Shown here one piece after another: positions 18,968 through 26,887 of a stretch of 64,000 nt of DNA; the first letter of the stretch is position 1, and the number at the start of each line of letters is the position of its first letter. Made by a program: the position numbers and the translations under genes. Source of the DNA: Paenibacillus doosanensis (GTDB lineage Bacteria > Bacillota > Bacilli > Paenibacillales > NBRC-103111); the NCBI RefSeq assembly GCF_025060755.1, contig NZ_JANYUY010000015.1, forward strand, positions 62,001-126,000, given 5' to 3'. The notes below the pieces were generated by a model, which saw only the letters and a list, made by a program, of their open reading frames with translations, was not told where the DNA came from and searched no databases.

Positions 18968-19987
18968 TTATTCATGAATTACAATAACGATCCCCTGACG
19001 CTCCAGTTCCCGCTTAAACGATTCGGATAGCTTGACTTTGTCCTGATTGCGCAGCTTGAAGAAATGCCATACGACCCCTTTAACTTCCGTACCGTTCCTC
19101 AGCAGCGCAACATCTTTAGGCAGCTGTTCTTCCAGCAATTGTTTTTCCTTAAAATTAAAATACGCTTGGTGCGCCACCTGATTGGCGTCCATCGCATCGA
19201 CTACCCGCGTAGTAGAAGCATTTACCTGAAAGGTCTTTCCCGTTCCGTTCACCAGCGCGCGCAAGTAAGCAGCAGCCTCTTTATGGCCTATAATTTGGGC
19301 CGGCGATTCCGGGACCGCGTTCGGCTCCTTCATCGCTTTCAGCGCGGCGGCCGGTTTGATTCGCCCCTGGACCTCTTTAATGAAGGTTCTCGTCAAATCG
19401 ACCAACCGGATCGATTCCATCGGATCGACAATCTGCGCTTCCGCTTCCGAAGCGACCTGCTGATTCAGCCAGCCGGCGGCAAAGAGCGGCGAGCGGAACG
19501 GCTTGTCCAATTGAACGGTTACTTCCCGGGACAGACCGTTATTTACGTACTCCATCTTACCGTTCCAATCTTTGGAGATCAGAGCGCCCGCCTTGGACAG
19601 CTTCAGCTCGGGACCATCCTCGTAACCGGAAGAAGCAGGAAGCGCAACTTGCGCGCCGGCATTCGGAATCAGAAACCGGAACAAGTCCGACATGCTGTCG
19701 TTCGTCAATCGCCAATACAAGCCGTCGCTGCGCTCATTCGGATCAGCGTCTCCCGTCACCGGATCTCTGGCCGTATCATCCCACGTAAACGCGGCTCTAT
19801 CGGCGGCCAGCCCGGCGCGCTGAAATGCGGATGACGTCTGAAACACATACAGCCCCAGAAACAGCAGAGCAATCGTGCTGATCAAAATAACCGGCAGCAC
19901 GAAGCTCGCCTCGATGGTAAAGCTGCCCGAGCCGTCGCGGAAAAATCGAAGGCCCGGCTTGGACGATCGTTTCCATAACCGCTTCAT
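18968..19987 (-). CDS. TadE-like pseudopilin
   Basis: A 339-residue minor pilin. After a basic leader ending in SG comes SFTIEASFVLPVILISTIAL, with Glu at position 5 of the mature chain as required by prepilin peptidases, and a single hydrophobic helix. The long extracellular part has no known domain; it contains a Asp/Asn/Gly-rich stretch (DPVTGDADPNERSDGLYW). It ends with a basic-hydrophobic segment. The ATG at 19987 has AAGAGG upstream. It lies 15 bp after the Flp pilin gene and is part of the same operon. Confidence 0.87.
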   Translation of the reverse strand: MKRLWKRSSKPGLRFFRDGSGSFTIEASFVLPVILISTIALLFLGLYVFQTSSAFQRAGLAADRAAFTWDDTARDPVTGDADPNERSDGLYWRLTNDSMSDLFRFLIPNAGAQVALPASSGYEDGPELKLSKAGALISKDWNGKMEYVNNGLSREVTVQLDKPFRSPLFAAGWLNQQVASEAEAQIVDPMESIRLVDLTRTFIKEVQGRIKPAAALKAMKEPNAVPESPAQIIGHKEAAAYLRALVNGTGKTFQVNASTTRVVDAMDANQVAHQAYFNFKEKQLLEEQLPKDVALLRNGTEVKGVVWHFFKLRNQDKVKLSESFKRELERQGIVIVIHE

Positions 19988-20002
19988 GTCTATGTACCTC
20001 TT

Positions 20003-20236
20003 CTACGGTGTCAAGTTTTCCAACTTACCAATATCTGAACCGATATCACCGGTTTGCTTACTGACTTCTGTATTGACATTGGAAAACAGCCCCTTCACCC
20101 ATTCCATAATCCATTTTCGGAACGCAATCGCGATAATAACGAGCACAGCCAATATAAGTAAAATCTCCAACGTCCCCAAGCCGTCCTCTTCCTGCCAAAA
20201 CCTGCGAAAACCATTTTTCATCATATCCATATTCAA
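20003..20236 (-). CDS. flp: Flp1-like type IVb major pilin
   Basis: A 77-residue pilin. Its cytosolic leader ends EEDG; cleavage after this Gly leaves LGTLEILLILAVLVIIAIAF, with Glu at position 5 and one membrane helix. The short tail (KWIMEWVKGLFSNVNTEVSK onward) is the exposed part. This small size and the T-L-E motif fit the Flp1-like pilins of Gram-positive Tad loci. It is probably the main subunit of the pilus. It is flanked by tadC and a TadE-like gene. Confidence 0.93.
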   Translation of the reverse strand: MNMDMMKNGFRRFWQEEDGLGTLEILLILAVLVIIAIAFRKWIMEWVKGLFSNVNTEVSKQTGDIGSDIGKLENLTP

Positions 20237-20263
20237 ATTCTCCTCTTCTGTATCTATACTGGT

Positions 20264-21130
20264 TCAACCCATCGTTAAAATGGCCGGAGCCGCAACGATG
20301 ATCATAACAACCATAAAAATAAGCACCATCGGAAACACCATCTTGGACGACGCCTCCTCGCCGAGCGTTTTGGCCAGCGATTTCCGCTTATCCCATAAAG
20401 TAACGGACAGCTCCTTAAGCGACATCACCAGCTCGTCCCCGCCGCGCTTGTAATTTAACAGCAGCGTCGTCGTAAATAAGGAAACCTCCTGCACACCGCA
20501 TCGTTTGTTGAAATCCTCCATCGCCTTGGCAAACGATCCGTTCATGCGGATTTCGTGCGCCGCGACAGCCAGCTCAGTTAGCAGAGGGCTCTGGCTTACA
20601 TCCGCCTTCTGGTCGACGCAGCGGAGCAGCGCCTTCTGTACCGTCTCCCCGGCATTGACCAGCAGCACGATCTGATTGAGCATTTCGGGGAGCTCCAGCA
20701 GCATCTGCCGCTTCTTCTTGAGCAATTTCCCGGCCTGCTCCTTATACAAGACGAACGGGAGAAAAGCGGTCAGACAAAGACCGTATCCAAGCAGCTCCGC
20801 ATTCCCGTCGGCCAGCCATCCGACAAGCGTGCAGCCCGTCATGACGGCCACACTGAGCGAAATCATCCTAATCAGGAAGCATCGGGTTCGAACAAGGGCC
20901 GTCTTGCTCCCGTACAATCCGACCATCACCTGATGCACCCTGGAAACCGCCTCAGGAAATCGGTCCGCCAGACTCATGCGATCCATCAGCCACAGCGATA
21001 GCGGCGCAAGAAACGGAAGATCGAGCTTGTCCCGATGCTCTTGAATAAAATCGGCATATGCGGAACGCGCTCTCCAGGTAAGAAAAGCTGCGGTTACAAC
21101 CTCCAGCGCAAATAAAATAAGCAGCAGCAA
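20264..21130 (-). CDS. tadC: TadC-type pilus assembly membrane protein
   Basis: A 288-residue protein with a type II secretion F domain (about 130-265) and three or four membrane helices, including FPMVLIFMVVMIIVAAPAIL at the C-terminus. TadC and TadB form the inner-membrane platform on which the TadA motor acts. The start is a TTG at 21130, six bases after the tadB stop codon, with AAGGTG upstream. No ATG lies near, and coupling to tadB is likely. The gene is standard for a Tad locus. Confidence 0.9.
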   Translation of the reverse strand: MLLLILFALEVVTAAFLTWRARSAYADFIQEHRDKLDLPFLAPLSLWLMDRMSLADRFPEAVSRVHQVMVGLYGSKTALVRTRCFLIRMISLSVAVMTGCTLVGWLADGNAELLGYGLCLTAFLPFVLYKEQAGKLLKKKRQMLLELPEMLNQIVLLVNAGETVQKALLRCVDQKADVSQSPLLTELAVAAHEIRMNGSFAKAMEDFNKRCGVQEVSLFTTTLLLNYKRGGDELVMSLKELSVTLWDKRKSLAKTLGEEASSKMVFPMVLIFMVVMIIVAAPAILTMG

Positions 21131-21136
21131 TCTTCA

Positions 21137-22042
21137 TCACACCTTAACATTCATAATCCAGCGGGTTATCGCGAAGCAGCCGATGAGAATCAAGAGCGCC
21201 ACCGTCATAATCAAATATCCCGCTCCCTGGTACAAAGGCTCCATATAATCGGGCGAACTGAAATTTAAGACAGCGACGACAATGAGCGGCGCGAAGGATA
21301 ACACCTTGGACTCGAATCTTTTCTGAGCCATCATTACTTGAATATCCTGCTCGATATCCAGCTTCTCCTGAATAATTGAAGCCGTCCGCCGGATAACATG
21401 AACCAGATTTCCCCCGGACCTTTTGCAAGTAATAAATACGTCCGTGAATTGTTGTATGTCCTCCACCTGCGCCCGAACGCTCCAATCCTTAAGTGCGGCT
21501 TCGATCGTTTCGCCGTTTTCAATCCGCCGGTTTACCGTCTCCAGCTCCTTGATAATGAACGCCTGAGCATCGGGATATAAAAGACGCAGATCCGATAAAG
21601 CCTCCTGAAACGCCGATTCCACGGATTTGCCCGCCCCCAGGGCGGATGACAACGAAGATAAAGCCTGCTTGAACTGCAGCTGAAGCTGGAGCTTCCGCCT
21701 GCGGATCATTTCTTTGCGCCACAATACGGGACAATACAGGCCCGCGCAGGCCAATATTGCAGTCGCGGCTGCGCTTTTGTAAAAAATAAATCCGACCAGC
21801 CCCGCTCCCGCCATGCCAATGACGACGGAGAGCACCCGTTCGTTGACGCTTAAGCGGTACTCGCTATAGTTCGTCAACCCGGTTACCTGCGGCACCGTCG
21901 CCTCGGGTTCCTGCGAAAGCTGCAGCGGCAAGCGAAACCGCTTCAGCCGCCCGGCCGCCCCCGGACCAGAACGAGAACGCAGCAGCGGCAGCATGAGCCA
22001 GCCTCCTCCGGCAACCGCTATGACGGCAATAATATAGATCAT
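21137..22042 (-). CDS. tadB: TadB-type pilus assembly membrane protein
   Basis: A 301-residue protein with a type II secretion F domain (about 115-245, with the segment LKDWSVRAQVEDIQQFTDVF and GGNLVHVIRRTASIIQEKL). Membrane helices lie at the N-terminus (IIAVIAVAGGGWLMLPLL), the middle and the C-terminus. It partners TadC and TadA. The ATG at 22042 follows AAAGGAGGCC. It sits 33 bp after tadA and directly before tadC. Confidence 0.93.
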   Translation of the reverse strand: MIYIIAVIAVAGGGWLMLPLLRSRSGPGAAGRLKRFRLPLQLSQEPEATVPQVTGLTNYSEYRLSVNERVLSVVIGMAGAGLVGFIFYKSAAATAILACAGLYCPVLWRKEMIRRRKLQLQLQFKQALSSLSSALGAGKSVESAFQEALSDLRLLYPDAQAFIIKELETVNRRIENGETIEAALKDWSVRAQVEDIQQFTDVFITCKRSGGNLVHVIRRTASIIQEKLDIEQDIQVMMAQKRFESKVLSFAPLIVVAVLNFSSPDYMEPLYQGAGYLIMTVALLILIGCFAITRWIMNVKV

Positions 22043-22075
22043 TCAACGGCCTCCTTTCACGGTAATCTTTGCCCG

Positions 22076-23302
22076 CTAAAGCGCAATTCCGGCCATCGCC
22101 AGCTTTTCCGTATGAATCAGCGTATTCCCGGTCGGACGCAGCTCGCCGACAACCCGGCCGCCCGCATCTTCCCCGGTTTCCACAAATTCGTACAGCCTGT
22201 TCAGCTTCACCTCTCCGTCTTCGATGCCCGCCACCTCGCTAATCTCGGTAACCCGGCGCGATCGGTCCCTCAGCCTCTGCAGATGAATCATCACATCGAT
22301 AGCGGAGCAAATTTGCTTGCGGACGACATCGACGGGAAGAGAGGCGCCGCTTAGCACCATCGTCTCCAGCCGGCTCAGCATGTCGGTCGTCGAGTTGGCG
22401 TGCCCGGTGGACAAACTGCCGTCATGCCCGGTGTTCAAAGCTTGCAGCATATCCAAAGCTTCAGCTCCCCGCACTTCCCCCACGATGATCCGGTTCGGCC
22501 GCATTCGCAAGGAAGAGCGTATGAGATCGCGAATCGATATTTCTCCTTTGCCTTCCGTGTTGGCATTGCGCGTTTCGAGCCGAACCAGATTAGGCACCGT
22601 GCGAATCTGCAGCTCCGCCGAATCCTCGATCGTGATGATCCGCTCATCGTCGGGGATGTACTGGGATAAGGCGTTGAGAAACGTCGTTTTGCCCGATCCC
22701 GTGCCGCCGCCGATGAATACGTTGTATTTCGCCTGAACCAGCTTGATCAGAAAGGAAGCGGCCTCCTCCGTCAGCGCTCCTTTCCCCATCAAATCGCGCA
22801 GCGTCAGCGGCGACTCGGGGAATTTCCTGATCGTCATGACCGCGCCGTCCAGCGCGACCGGCGGCAGCACGACATTCACGCGGGAACCGTCAAGCAGACG
22901 GGCGTCTACTATCGGATTCGCTTCATTTACAGCCCGGTTCACCTTGGCAACGATCGCCTGGATAACATCCTCAAGCTTTTCTTTGCTTTCGAACTTGACG
23001 TCGGCCAGACTGACCCGACCTTCCCGCTCGATGAAAATCTGATCGTATCGGTTGATCATAATTTCCGTTACGGCCGGATTATCGACCAGAGGCTGTAAAA
23101 TATCCAACCCTCTGAACGAATGAAACAGCCGCATAATGAGTTGATGCTTTTGACCCGCTGTCGAATAGGTTTCGAACGGATAGGCGAACACTTCCTGCTC
23201 GATCAGCTCCAGCAATTGTTGATCGGTCACCGATACGGACAAATCCAGCTTTTCCTTGACGACCTGCTTTAGAATGGCTACCGTTTCCTCAGACCACAGC
23301 AT
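22076..23302 (-). CDS. tadA: TadA/CpaF-type pilus assembly ATPase
   Basis: A 408-residue hexameric secretion ATPase that drives Flp pilus assembly. The N-terminal domain is followed by the catalytic core. Walker A is GGGTGSGKTT at about residues 198-207. The Asp box is ERIITIEDSAEL, Walker B is RIIVGEVRGAEALDML and the His box is TGHDGSLSTGHANST. All expected motifs are intact. The start overlaps the end of the CpaE-like gene by 14 bp, so the two are tightly linked. It is the motor for both pilin and TadE-like subunits. Confidence 0.95.
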   Translation of the reverse strand: MLWSEETVAILKQVVKEKLDLSVSVTDQQLLELIEQEVFAYPFETYSTAGQKHQLIMRLFHSFRGLDILQPLVDNPAVTEIMINRYDQIFIEREGRVSLADVKFESKEKLEDVIQAIVAKVNRAVNEANPIVDARLLDGSRVNVVLPPVALDGAVMTIRKFPESPLTLRDLMGKGALTEEAASFLIKLVQAKYNVFIGGGTGSGKTTFLNALSQYIPDDERIITIEDSAELQIRTVPNLVRLETRNANTEGKGEISIRDLIRSSLRMRPNRIIVGEVRGAEALDMLQALNTGHDGSLSTGHANSTTDMLSRLETMVLSGASLPVDVVRKQICSAIDVMIHLQRLRDRSRRVTEISEVAGIEDGEVKLNRLYEFVETGEDAGGRVVGELRPTGNTLIHTEKLAMAGIAL

Positions 23303-24419
23303 GCCCCGTCTCCTCCGATACCATAGAGCGGAACATAGGAAGGGCTGCCAGACTCTCGCTAAAAGCGCCTCGCACCAATATAGCGTCCGCTCGGCCGTAA
23401 GACTTCCACTCCGGTATATAAGGCAAATAACCGCTAACGGCCACCGGCAGCCCCGAGCTTTCGTTGCTTAGCGTCCCGCTGAACTTGTTGACGACCAAGC
23501 TTACCTTATGCATCCAGTCCGGCCCCCACGGCATACTGTACAGCTGCTGCAGACGCCCTTTCATTTTGTTCCAATGAACGTATTCATCCAACGTCAGCCA
23601 CAGTACCTGATGACTTAACTGAAGCGAAGCTACAACTCGGGGATGAAGCGATGTATCCAAGTCGAGCAATACGAAATCATAGGCGCCCGAGGCCAGAACG
23701 GATTGGACAAGCGCCTCGATATCCTTGCTGGACATTTCCGCAAGCTCAAGCGGTTCATGATTCCCCGGAAAGTAATCGAATCCCATCGTCCCATGCTTTC
23801 GTTTATACTGGTCTACCTTGGCGGCCTGCAGCTTCGGATCGTTTTTTCCGTAATACAGCATCCGGGAAAAGCCGCTTTTATCGGGCTCTTCCTCCCGCTC
23901 TATCCAAGCTGCCGTCGGCAGCTCCTCCATATTCAGGTAAAATACTTTCCGTCCGGTTAACGAAAGCTCCCTGGCAAGATGCATCGCCGTCATCGTCTTG
24001 CCGCTGCCGCCTGCCGCGGAATAGACCGAAATGACTTGCGCGGAACGATTGCCTTTCAGCAGCCGCGACGCCGTAAATTCGTTATAGTGCGAAACGACAT
24101 GGGACAGAAGCCGATTCAGCGGCTGATACTTGCATAGAACCGGATATTCGACAATATCGGCGGCAGCGGGCAAATCGGTCACGATCATCAAGCAGCCGTG
24201 CCTTTTTTCGAATACCCTCTCCGGCAGCGGCATGAAGCGTTCATGCGCCAGCAAAATAAACGCCTCAGAAGCCTGCTCGATATAAGCGAAGCCATGCTCT
24301 CTCGTCGTAAACGCCGAAACCGTAAATGCGGCGGAATACTCGGAGGTTCTGACGTAAGCCGTCACCATCTCAATGAAATATGCGTCGTCATCCAGCAGTA
24401 CCAATTTCATTTTGCTCAT
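23289..24419 (-). CDS. tadZ: TadZ/CpaE-like P-loop ATPase with receiver-like N-terminus
   Basis: A 376-residue protein that places the pilus machine in the cell in other Tad systems. Residues 1-110 look like an atypical receiver domain (LVLLDDDAYFIEMVTAYV) in which the normal phospho-Asp is not obvious. A MinD/ParA-type ATPase follows, with the deviant Walker A SAAGGSGKTMTAM near 134-146 and a catalytic Asp in FVLLDLDTSLHPRV. The ribosome binding site is AGGAGGAGGGG, with a long gap to the ATG. It is the first full-length gene of the Tad operon. Confidence 0.87.
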   Translation of the reverse strand: MSKMKLVLLDDDAYFIEMVTAYVRTSEYSAAFTVSAFTTREHGFAYIEQASEAFILLAHERFMPLPERVFEKRHGCLMIVTDLPAAADIVEYPVLCKYQPLNRLLSHVVSHYNEFTASRLLKGNRSAQVISVYSAAGGSGKTMTAMHLARELSLTGRKVFYLNMEELPTAAWIEREEEPDKSGFSRMLYYGKNDPKLQAAKVDQYKRKHGTMGFDYFPGNHEPLELAEMSSKDIEALVQSVLASGAYDFVLLDLDTSLHPRVVASLQLSHQVLWLTLDEYVHWNKMKGRLQQLYSMPWGPDWMHKVSLVVNKFSGTLSNESSGLPVAVSGYLPYIPEWKSYGRADAILVRGAFSESLAALPMFRSMVSEETGHAVV

Positions 24420-24476
24420 AGGTTTACAGCCCCTCCTCCTTTAAATTTCATCTTCTCTCTTGCCAGCGGATTTCCG

Positions 24477-24569
24477 TTACATGACACCCTTTAACTGTAA
24501 AACTCCGCTTGTAATCAGCACGGTTGAAATGACCGCGAGTACAACGGCAATCTTCACCCGATTCGTAAT
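24477..24569 (-). CDS. 30-residue hydrophobic peptide, AUU start candidate
   Basis: Between the leader terminator and the CpaE-like gene lies a short frame of 30 codons ending at a TAA. It starts ITNRVKIAVVLAVISTVLIT and ends SGVLQLKGVM, a single hydrophobic span with a basic start. A strong AGGAGGGG lies nine bases before an ATT codon at 24569. No ATG, GTG or TTG stands in the right place, and a TAG two codons upstream rules out a longer reading. The only nearby conventional start, a GTG four codons on, lies 21 nt from that site. AUU starts are rare but known from infC. It could be a small pilus-locus membrane peptide or an artefact; I cannot decide. Confidence 0.4.
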   Translation of the reverse strand: MTNRVKIAVVLAVISTVLITSGVLQLKGVM

Positions 24570-24598
24570 CTTCTATCCCCTCCTGCATTCGTACACGC

Positions 24599-24646
24599 AA
24601 AAAAAGCACCGACTGAACAAGAACGAATTCTTGATCAGCGGTGCTT
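24599..24646 (-). terminator. leader intrinsic terminator (attenuator) of the Tad operon
   Basis: On the minus strand AAGCACCG (from 24646) pairs with CGGTGCTT (to 24604). A further inner stem (CTGATCAAGAA with TTCTTGTTCAG) extends it to about 19 bp, followed by seven T residues. It lies just after the promoter and before the first ribosome binding site, so it should stop most transcripts before the pilus genes. Confidence 0.85.
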
Positions 24647-24673
24647 CCGCTTACGAATCACATATTTGAGAAG

Positions 24674-24701
24674 ATTATACCACATTCCTGGGATTTTTCA
24701 A
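24674..24701 (-). promoter_or_regulatory. sigma-A promoter of the Tad pilus operon
   Basis: Minus-strand TTGAAA (24701-24696) and TATAAT (24679-24674) are 16 bp apart. Transcription should begin near 24667, about 20 bp before the leader hairpin. Confidence 0.75.
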
Positions 24702-24800
24702 CTATAATATCAATTCCTGTCGATATATGGTCTTATCTGGTTATTTATTTTACGCATGGACATACTATCCTCATATACATGATATGAAGGAGCAAAGCAC

Positions 24801-25229
24801 ATGATCAGCAATCGCGAGTTAAAGGGGCAAATCGAGCAAATTACAGAGCAGCAGCAATCGTTGACGGATGAGCTGCAGCATATAAAAAGCTTGCTTCAAA
24901 ATCAATCCGACGACCAAGGCGGGCAGCAATCCGGCGGCGAAGATTCATCCCAGCAGCAACAGCAGCAAGGAGGGTCCAATTCGATTGCGGGCATTGCCAA
25001 AGATTTCTCCAAGCTCAAGGATTTAACGAGCCAATTGGAAACCAAGATGCAGGATTATATTTCGAACAATTCCAAAAACCAGCCTTTAATCGATGAAGAT
25101 GCCATCAATCTTGTATTAAACATTATGAATGGAATGATCGATTGGTCCATGGATCTCGTGTCCAGGCAGCAGCAATCAGGCTCTTCCGATCAGTCCGGCC
25201 AGTCTGGCCAGTCTAACCAACTCCAATAA
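24801..25229 (+). CDS. hypothetical Gln/Ser-rich coiled-coil protein, 142 aa
   Basis: Residues 1-38 form a coiled coil (LKGQIEQITEQQQSLTDELQ). A low-complexity part rich in Gln, Ser and Gly follows. Residues about 60-115 are a helical domain (IAGIAKDFSKLKDLTSQLET, then AINLVLNIMNGMIDWSMDLV). The tail is again Ser/Gln/Gly-rich. There is no signal peptide. I do not recognise a family; the layout resembles small structural or spore-associated proteins. The ATG at 24801 follows GAAGGAGC, and a terminator lies 70 bp after the stop. It is divergent from the Tad operon. Confidence 0.75.
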   Translation: MISNRELKGQIEQITEQQQSLTDELQHIKSLLQNQSDDQGGQQSGGEDSSQQQQQQGGSNSIAGIAKDFSKLKDLTSQLETKMQDYISNNSKNQPLIDEDAINLVLNIMNGMIDWSMDLVSRQQQSGSSDQSGQSGQSNQLQ

Positions 25230-25297
25230 CGAGCTTTCCATAAGACATCTATTTGCTTGCAAAAAGCAAAATCCAATGCTTCTAAAACAGTCATAAT

Positions 25298-25324
25298 AAG
25301 CAACCTTCGCGGTTGCGCTTTTTT
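25298..25324 (+). terminator. intrinsic terminator after the Gln/Ser-rich gene
   Basis: GCAACC (25300-25305) pairs with GGTTGC (25311-25316), followed by GC and six T. Confidence 0.8.
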
Positions 25325-25375
25325 ATTTGTCCTGTTCGCAAGGGCTTTCCGGTCCGGTTAACTGCTTGCCGTCAA

Positions 25376-25651
25376 TCAAATCGGCATTAAATCCTGCCTC
25401 TCCGCTTTCGGCTTGCATTCCCGACACACTCCGACGACCGATCCGTGCACGCCCGCGTAGAATGTGATCCGATCCGTTTTCTTTTTACAATACGAGCATT
25501 TTTGCTTCGCTTCATTCCGCTTCTTGAACTGAGCCATACGCACAATATTACGATTCCGCGTGCGGCGCCTTTTTAGCACCGCGAAACATCCCGCGACAGC
25601 GAGAATGATAACGATAACGGCCACGCTAAGTATTGTCCCATTGACGACCAT
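25376..25651 (-). CDS. small membrane protein with a CxxC pair (zinc-ribbon-like)
   Basis: A 91-residue protein: one membrane helix (ILSVAVIVIILAVAGCFAVL), then the basic stretch KRRRTRNRNI, then a domain with CSYCKK and VCRECKP, about 24 residues apart, which could bind zinc. The first residues MVVNGT lie outside and the zinc ribbon inside, by the positive-inside rule. I know no family name. It begins 17 bp after a coiled-coil gene and is probably co-transcribed with it and the MBL hydrolase gene. Confidence 0.7.
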   Translation of the reverse strand: MVVNGTILSVAVIVIILAVAGCFAVLKRRRTRNRNIVRMAQFKKRNEAKQKCSYCKKKTDRITFYAGVHGSVVGVCRECKPKAERQDLMPI

Positions 25652-25668
25652 CCCATCGCCCCCTTCGA

Positions 25669-25929
25669 CTACTCCCGTAAAGCGTCTCTCAGCCTGCTGG
25701 ACATACTGCTTTCTTTATTCGTCGCGGCTCCGCGAAGCTTCCTGACTTGCTCCTTCAAACGGCTGTTTTCCGACCTCAGCGTCTCTATTTGCGCCAACAA
25801 TGCCGTCTCCCTCTCGTAGGCTTCAATGCATTGCATCAATAGCCGTTCGGTCGGTCCTTCTGCATCGGCCGACAGCCGTTTAAGCGCTTCGCGAAGATGA
25901 TCGGCCTGGGCCCGGTACACTGCGTCCAT
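25669..25929 (-). CDS. small coiled-coil protein, 86 aa
   Basis: An all-helical, charged protein. Residues 40-66 form a coiled coil with regular Leu spacing (ALLAQIETLRSENSRLKEQV). It has a single Cys and no membrane segment. I do not recognise it. The ATG at 25929 has AAAGGAGGCC in place, and the gene follows the MBL hydrolase gene by 18 bp. Confidence 0.65.
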   Translation of the reverse strand: MDAVYRAQADHLREALKRLSADAEGPTERLLMQCIEAYERETALLAQIETLRSENSRLKEQVRKLRGAATNKESSMSSRLRDALRE

Positions 25930-25947
25930 AAGCCGGCCTCCTTTCCG

Positions 25948-26688
25948 TTATAGCGGCAGCTTCAAGCCTTTGGCGGCGAGAATGACTTCTCCGCCGTAAT
26001 GCCGCTTCACTTCTTTTATAAGCTCCGTCCGATCTCCAAAATGCGGCAGATGAGTTAAAACTACGGTCTCTGCCTTCGCCTGACTGGCCAAGTATCCGAC
26101 CTCGGCGGAATTCATATGGCCATAGTTGCGGGCGTTTTGAAAATCCACATAAAACGAGGTTTCCGCTACAAGCACATTGGCCCCTTCGCAAAATCCGATC
26201 AGGGATTCGTCATAATAGGTATCGGCCGTATAGACCAACGCAGCTTGGCCGTCCGTTATTTTACATCCTAAACAATAAACCTCATGAAACGTCCGGAAAA
26301 ACTCGAATTTTAGCCCGTATAGCTCTAAACTATCGCCAGCGCCGACAGGCAAAATTACAGACCCTTTCATGGTCCGGCAGGCGGGCGTTCCCGCCCCTTC
26401 GGAAGGCTCGGCGACATAGATCGGCAGCGGTTCCGTCCGTTTTCCAAGATCGGTATCGATCAAGCAAGCGTACTGCAAACATCCCAAATCGGCAATATGA
26501 TCATAATGCTGATGGCTGATGAAGACAGCGTCAAGCTCGTGTAACGCCAGCTCGTTCTGAAGTACGGAGAGCACCCCGCTGCCGCAGTCAAGCAAAATCC
26601 GCCGGCCTCTATGCTCCAGCAAATAACCCGATGTAGCCTCCCCGGCCTCCGGGTAAGCTCCCCAATGTCCAAGCACGGTCAATTGCAT
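25948..26688 (-). CDS. MBL-fold metal hydrolase, YhfI/RNase Z-like
   Basis: A 246-residue metallo-beta-lactamase-fold protein of the RNase Z-like branch. The metal motif HxHxDH is SHQHYDH (His59, His61, Asp63, His64). Further ligands are a His in RTFHEVY, an Asp in VYTADTYYD and the late LTHLPHFGD. It lacks the long exosite arm of RNase Z, which is present separately (rnz, 43.5-44.5 kb). It most resembles B. subtilis YhfI; the substrate is unknown. The ATG at 26688 follows CGGGAGGG. Confidence 0.87.
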   Translation of the reverse strand: MQLTVLGHWGAYPEAGEATSGYLLEHRGRRILLDCGSGVLSVLQNELALHELDAVFISHQHYDHIADLGCLQYACLIDTDLGKRTEPLPIYVAEPSEGAGTPACRTMKGSVILPVGAGDSLELYGLKFEFFRTFHEVYCLGCKITDGQAALVYTADTYYDESLIGFCEGANVLVAETSFYVDFQNARNYGHMNSAEVGYLASQAKAETVVLTHLPHFGDRTELIKEVKRHYGGEVILAAKGLKLPL

Positions 26689-26746
26689 CGCTTATCCCTC
26701 CCGTTTCATTATCGGCCACGCCTGTTTTCTACAGCAAAGCATCCGT

Positions 26747-26887
26747 TCACGGCTTGTCCTCCTTAAGAAAGGGGATGGAGCCCGGGGGGATGGAACGCGC
26801 CCGTTCCAAGCGATCCTGCTGCAAAAACATCATCCCCATCACCGCAATGACAAGGAACAGGCATAGCGGGACAATCACCCTTCTCAC
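26747..26887 (-). CDS. small single-pass membrane protein, 46 aa
   Basis: The start is a GTG at 26887 that overlaps the TGA of the methyltransferase gene (GTGA), with GGGAGGAGG seven bases upstream. The product is one membrane helix (VIVPLCLFLVIAVMGMMFLQ) and a short polar tail with Pro residues. The longer frame upstream would read through the methyltransferase gene. Coupled translation suggests a partner of that enzyme, but no function is known. Confidence 0.6.
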   Translation of the reverse strand: MRRVIVPLCLFLVIAVMGMMFLQQDRLERARSIPPGSIPFLKEDKP

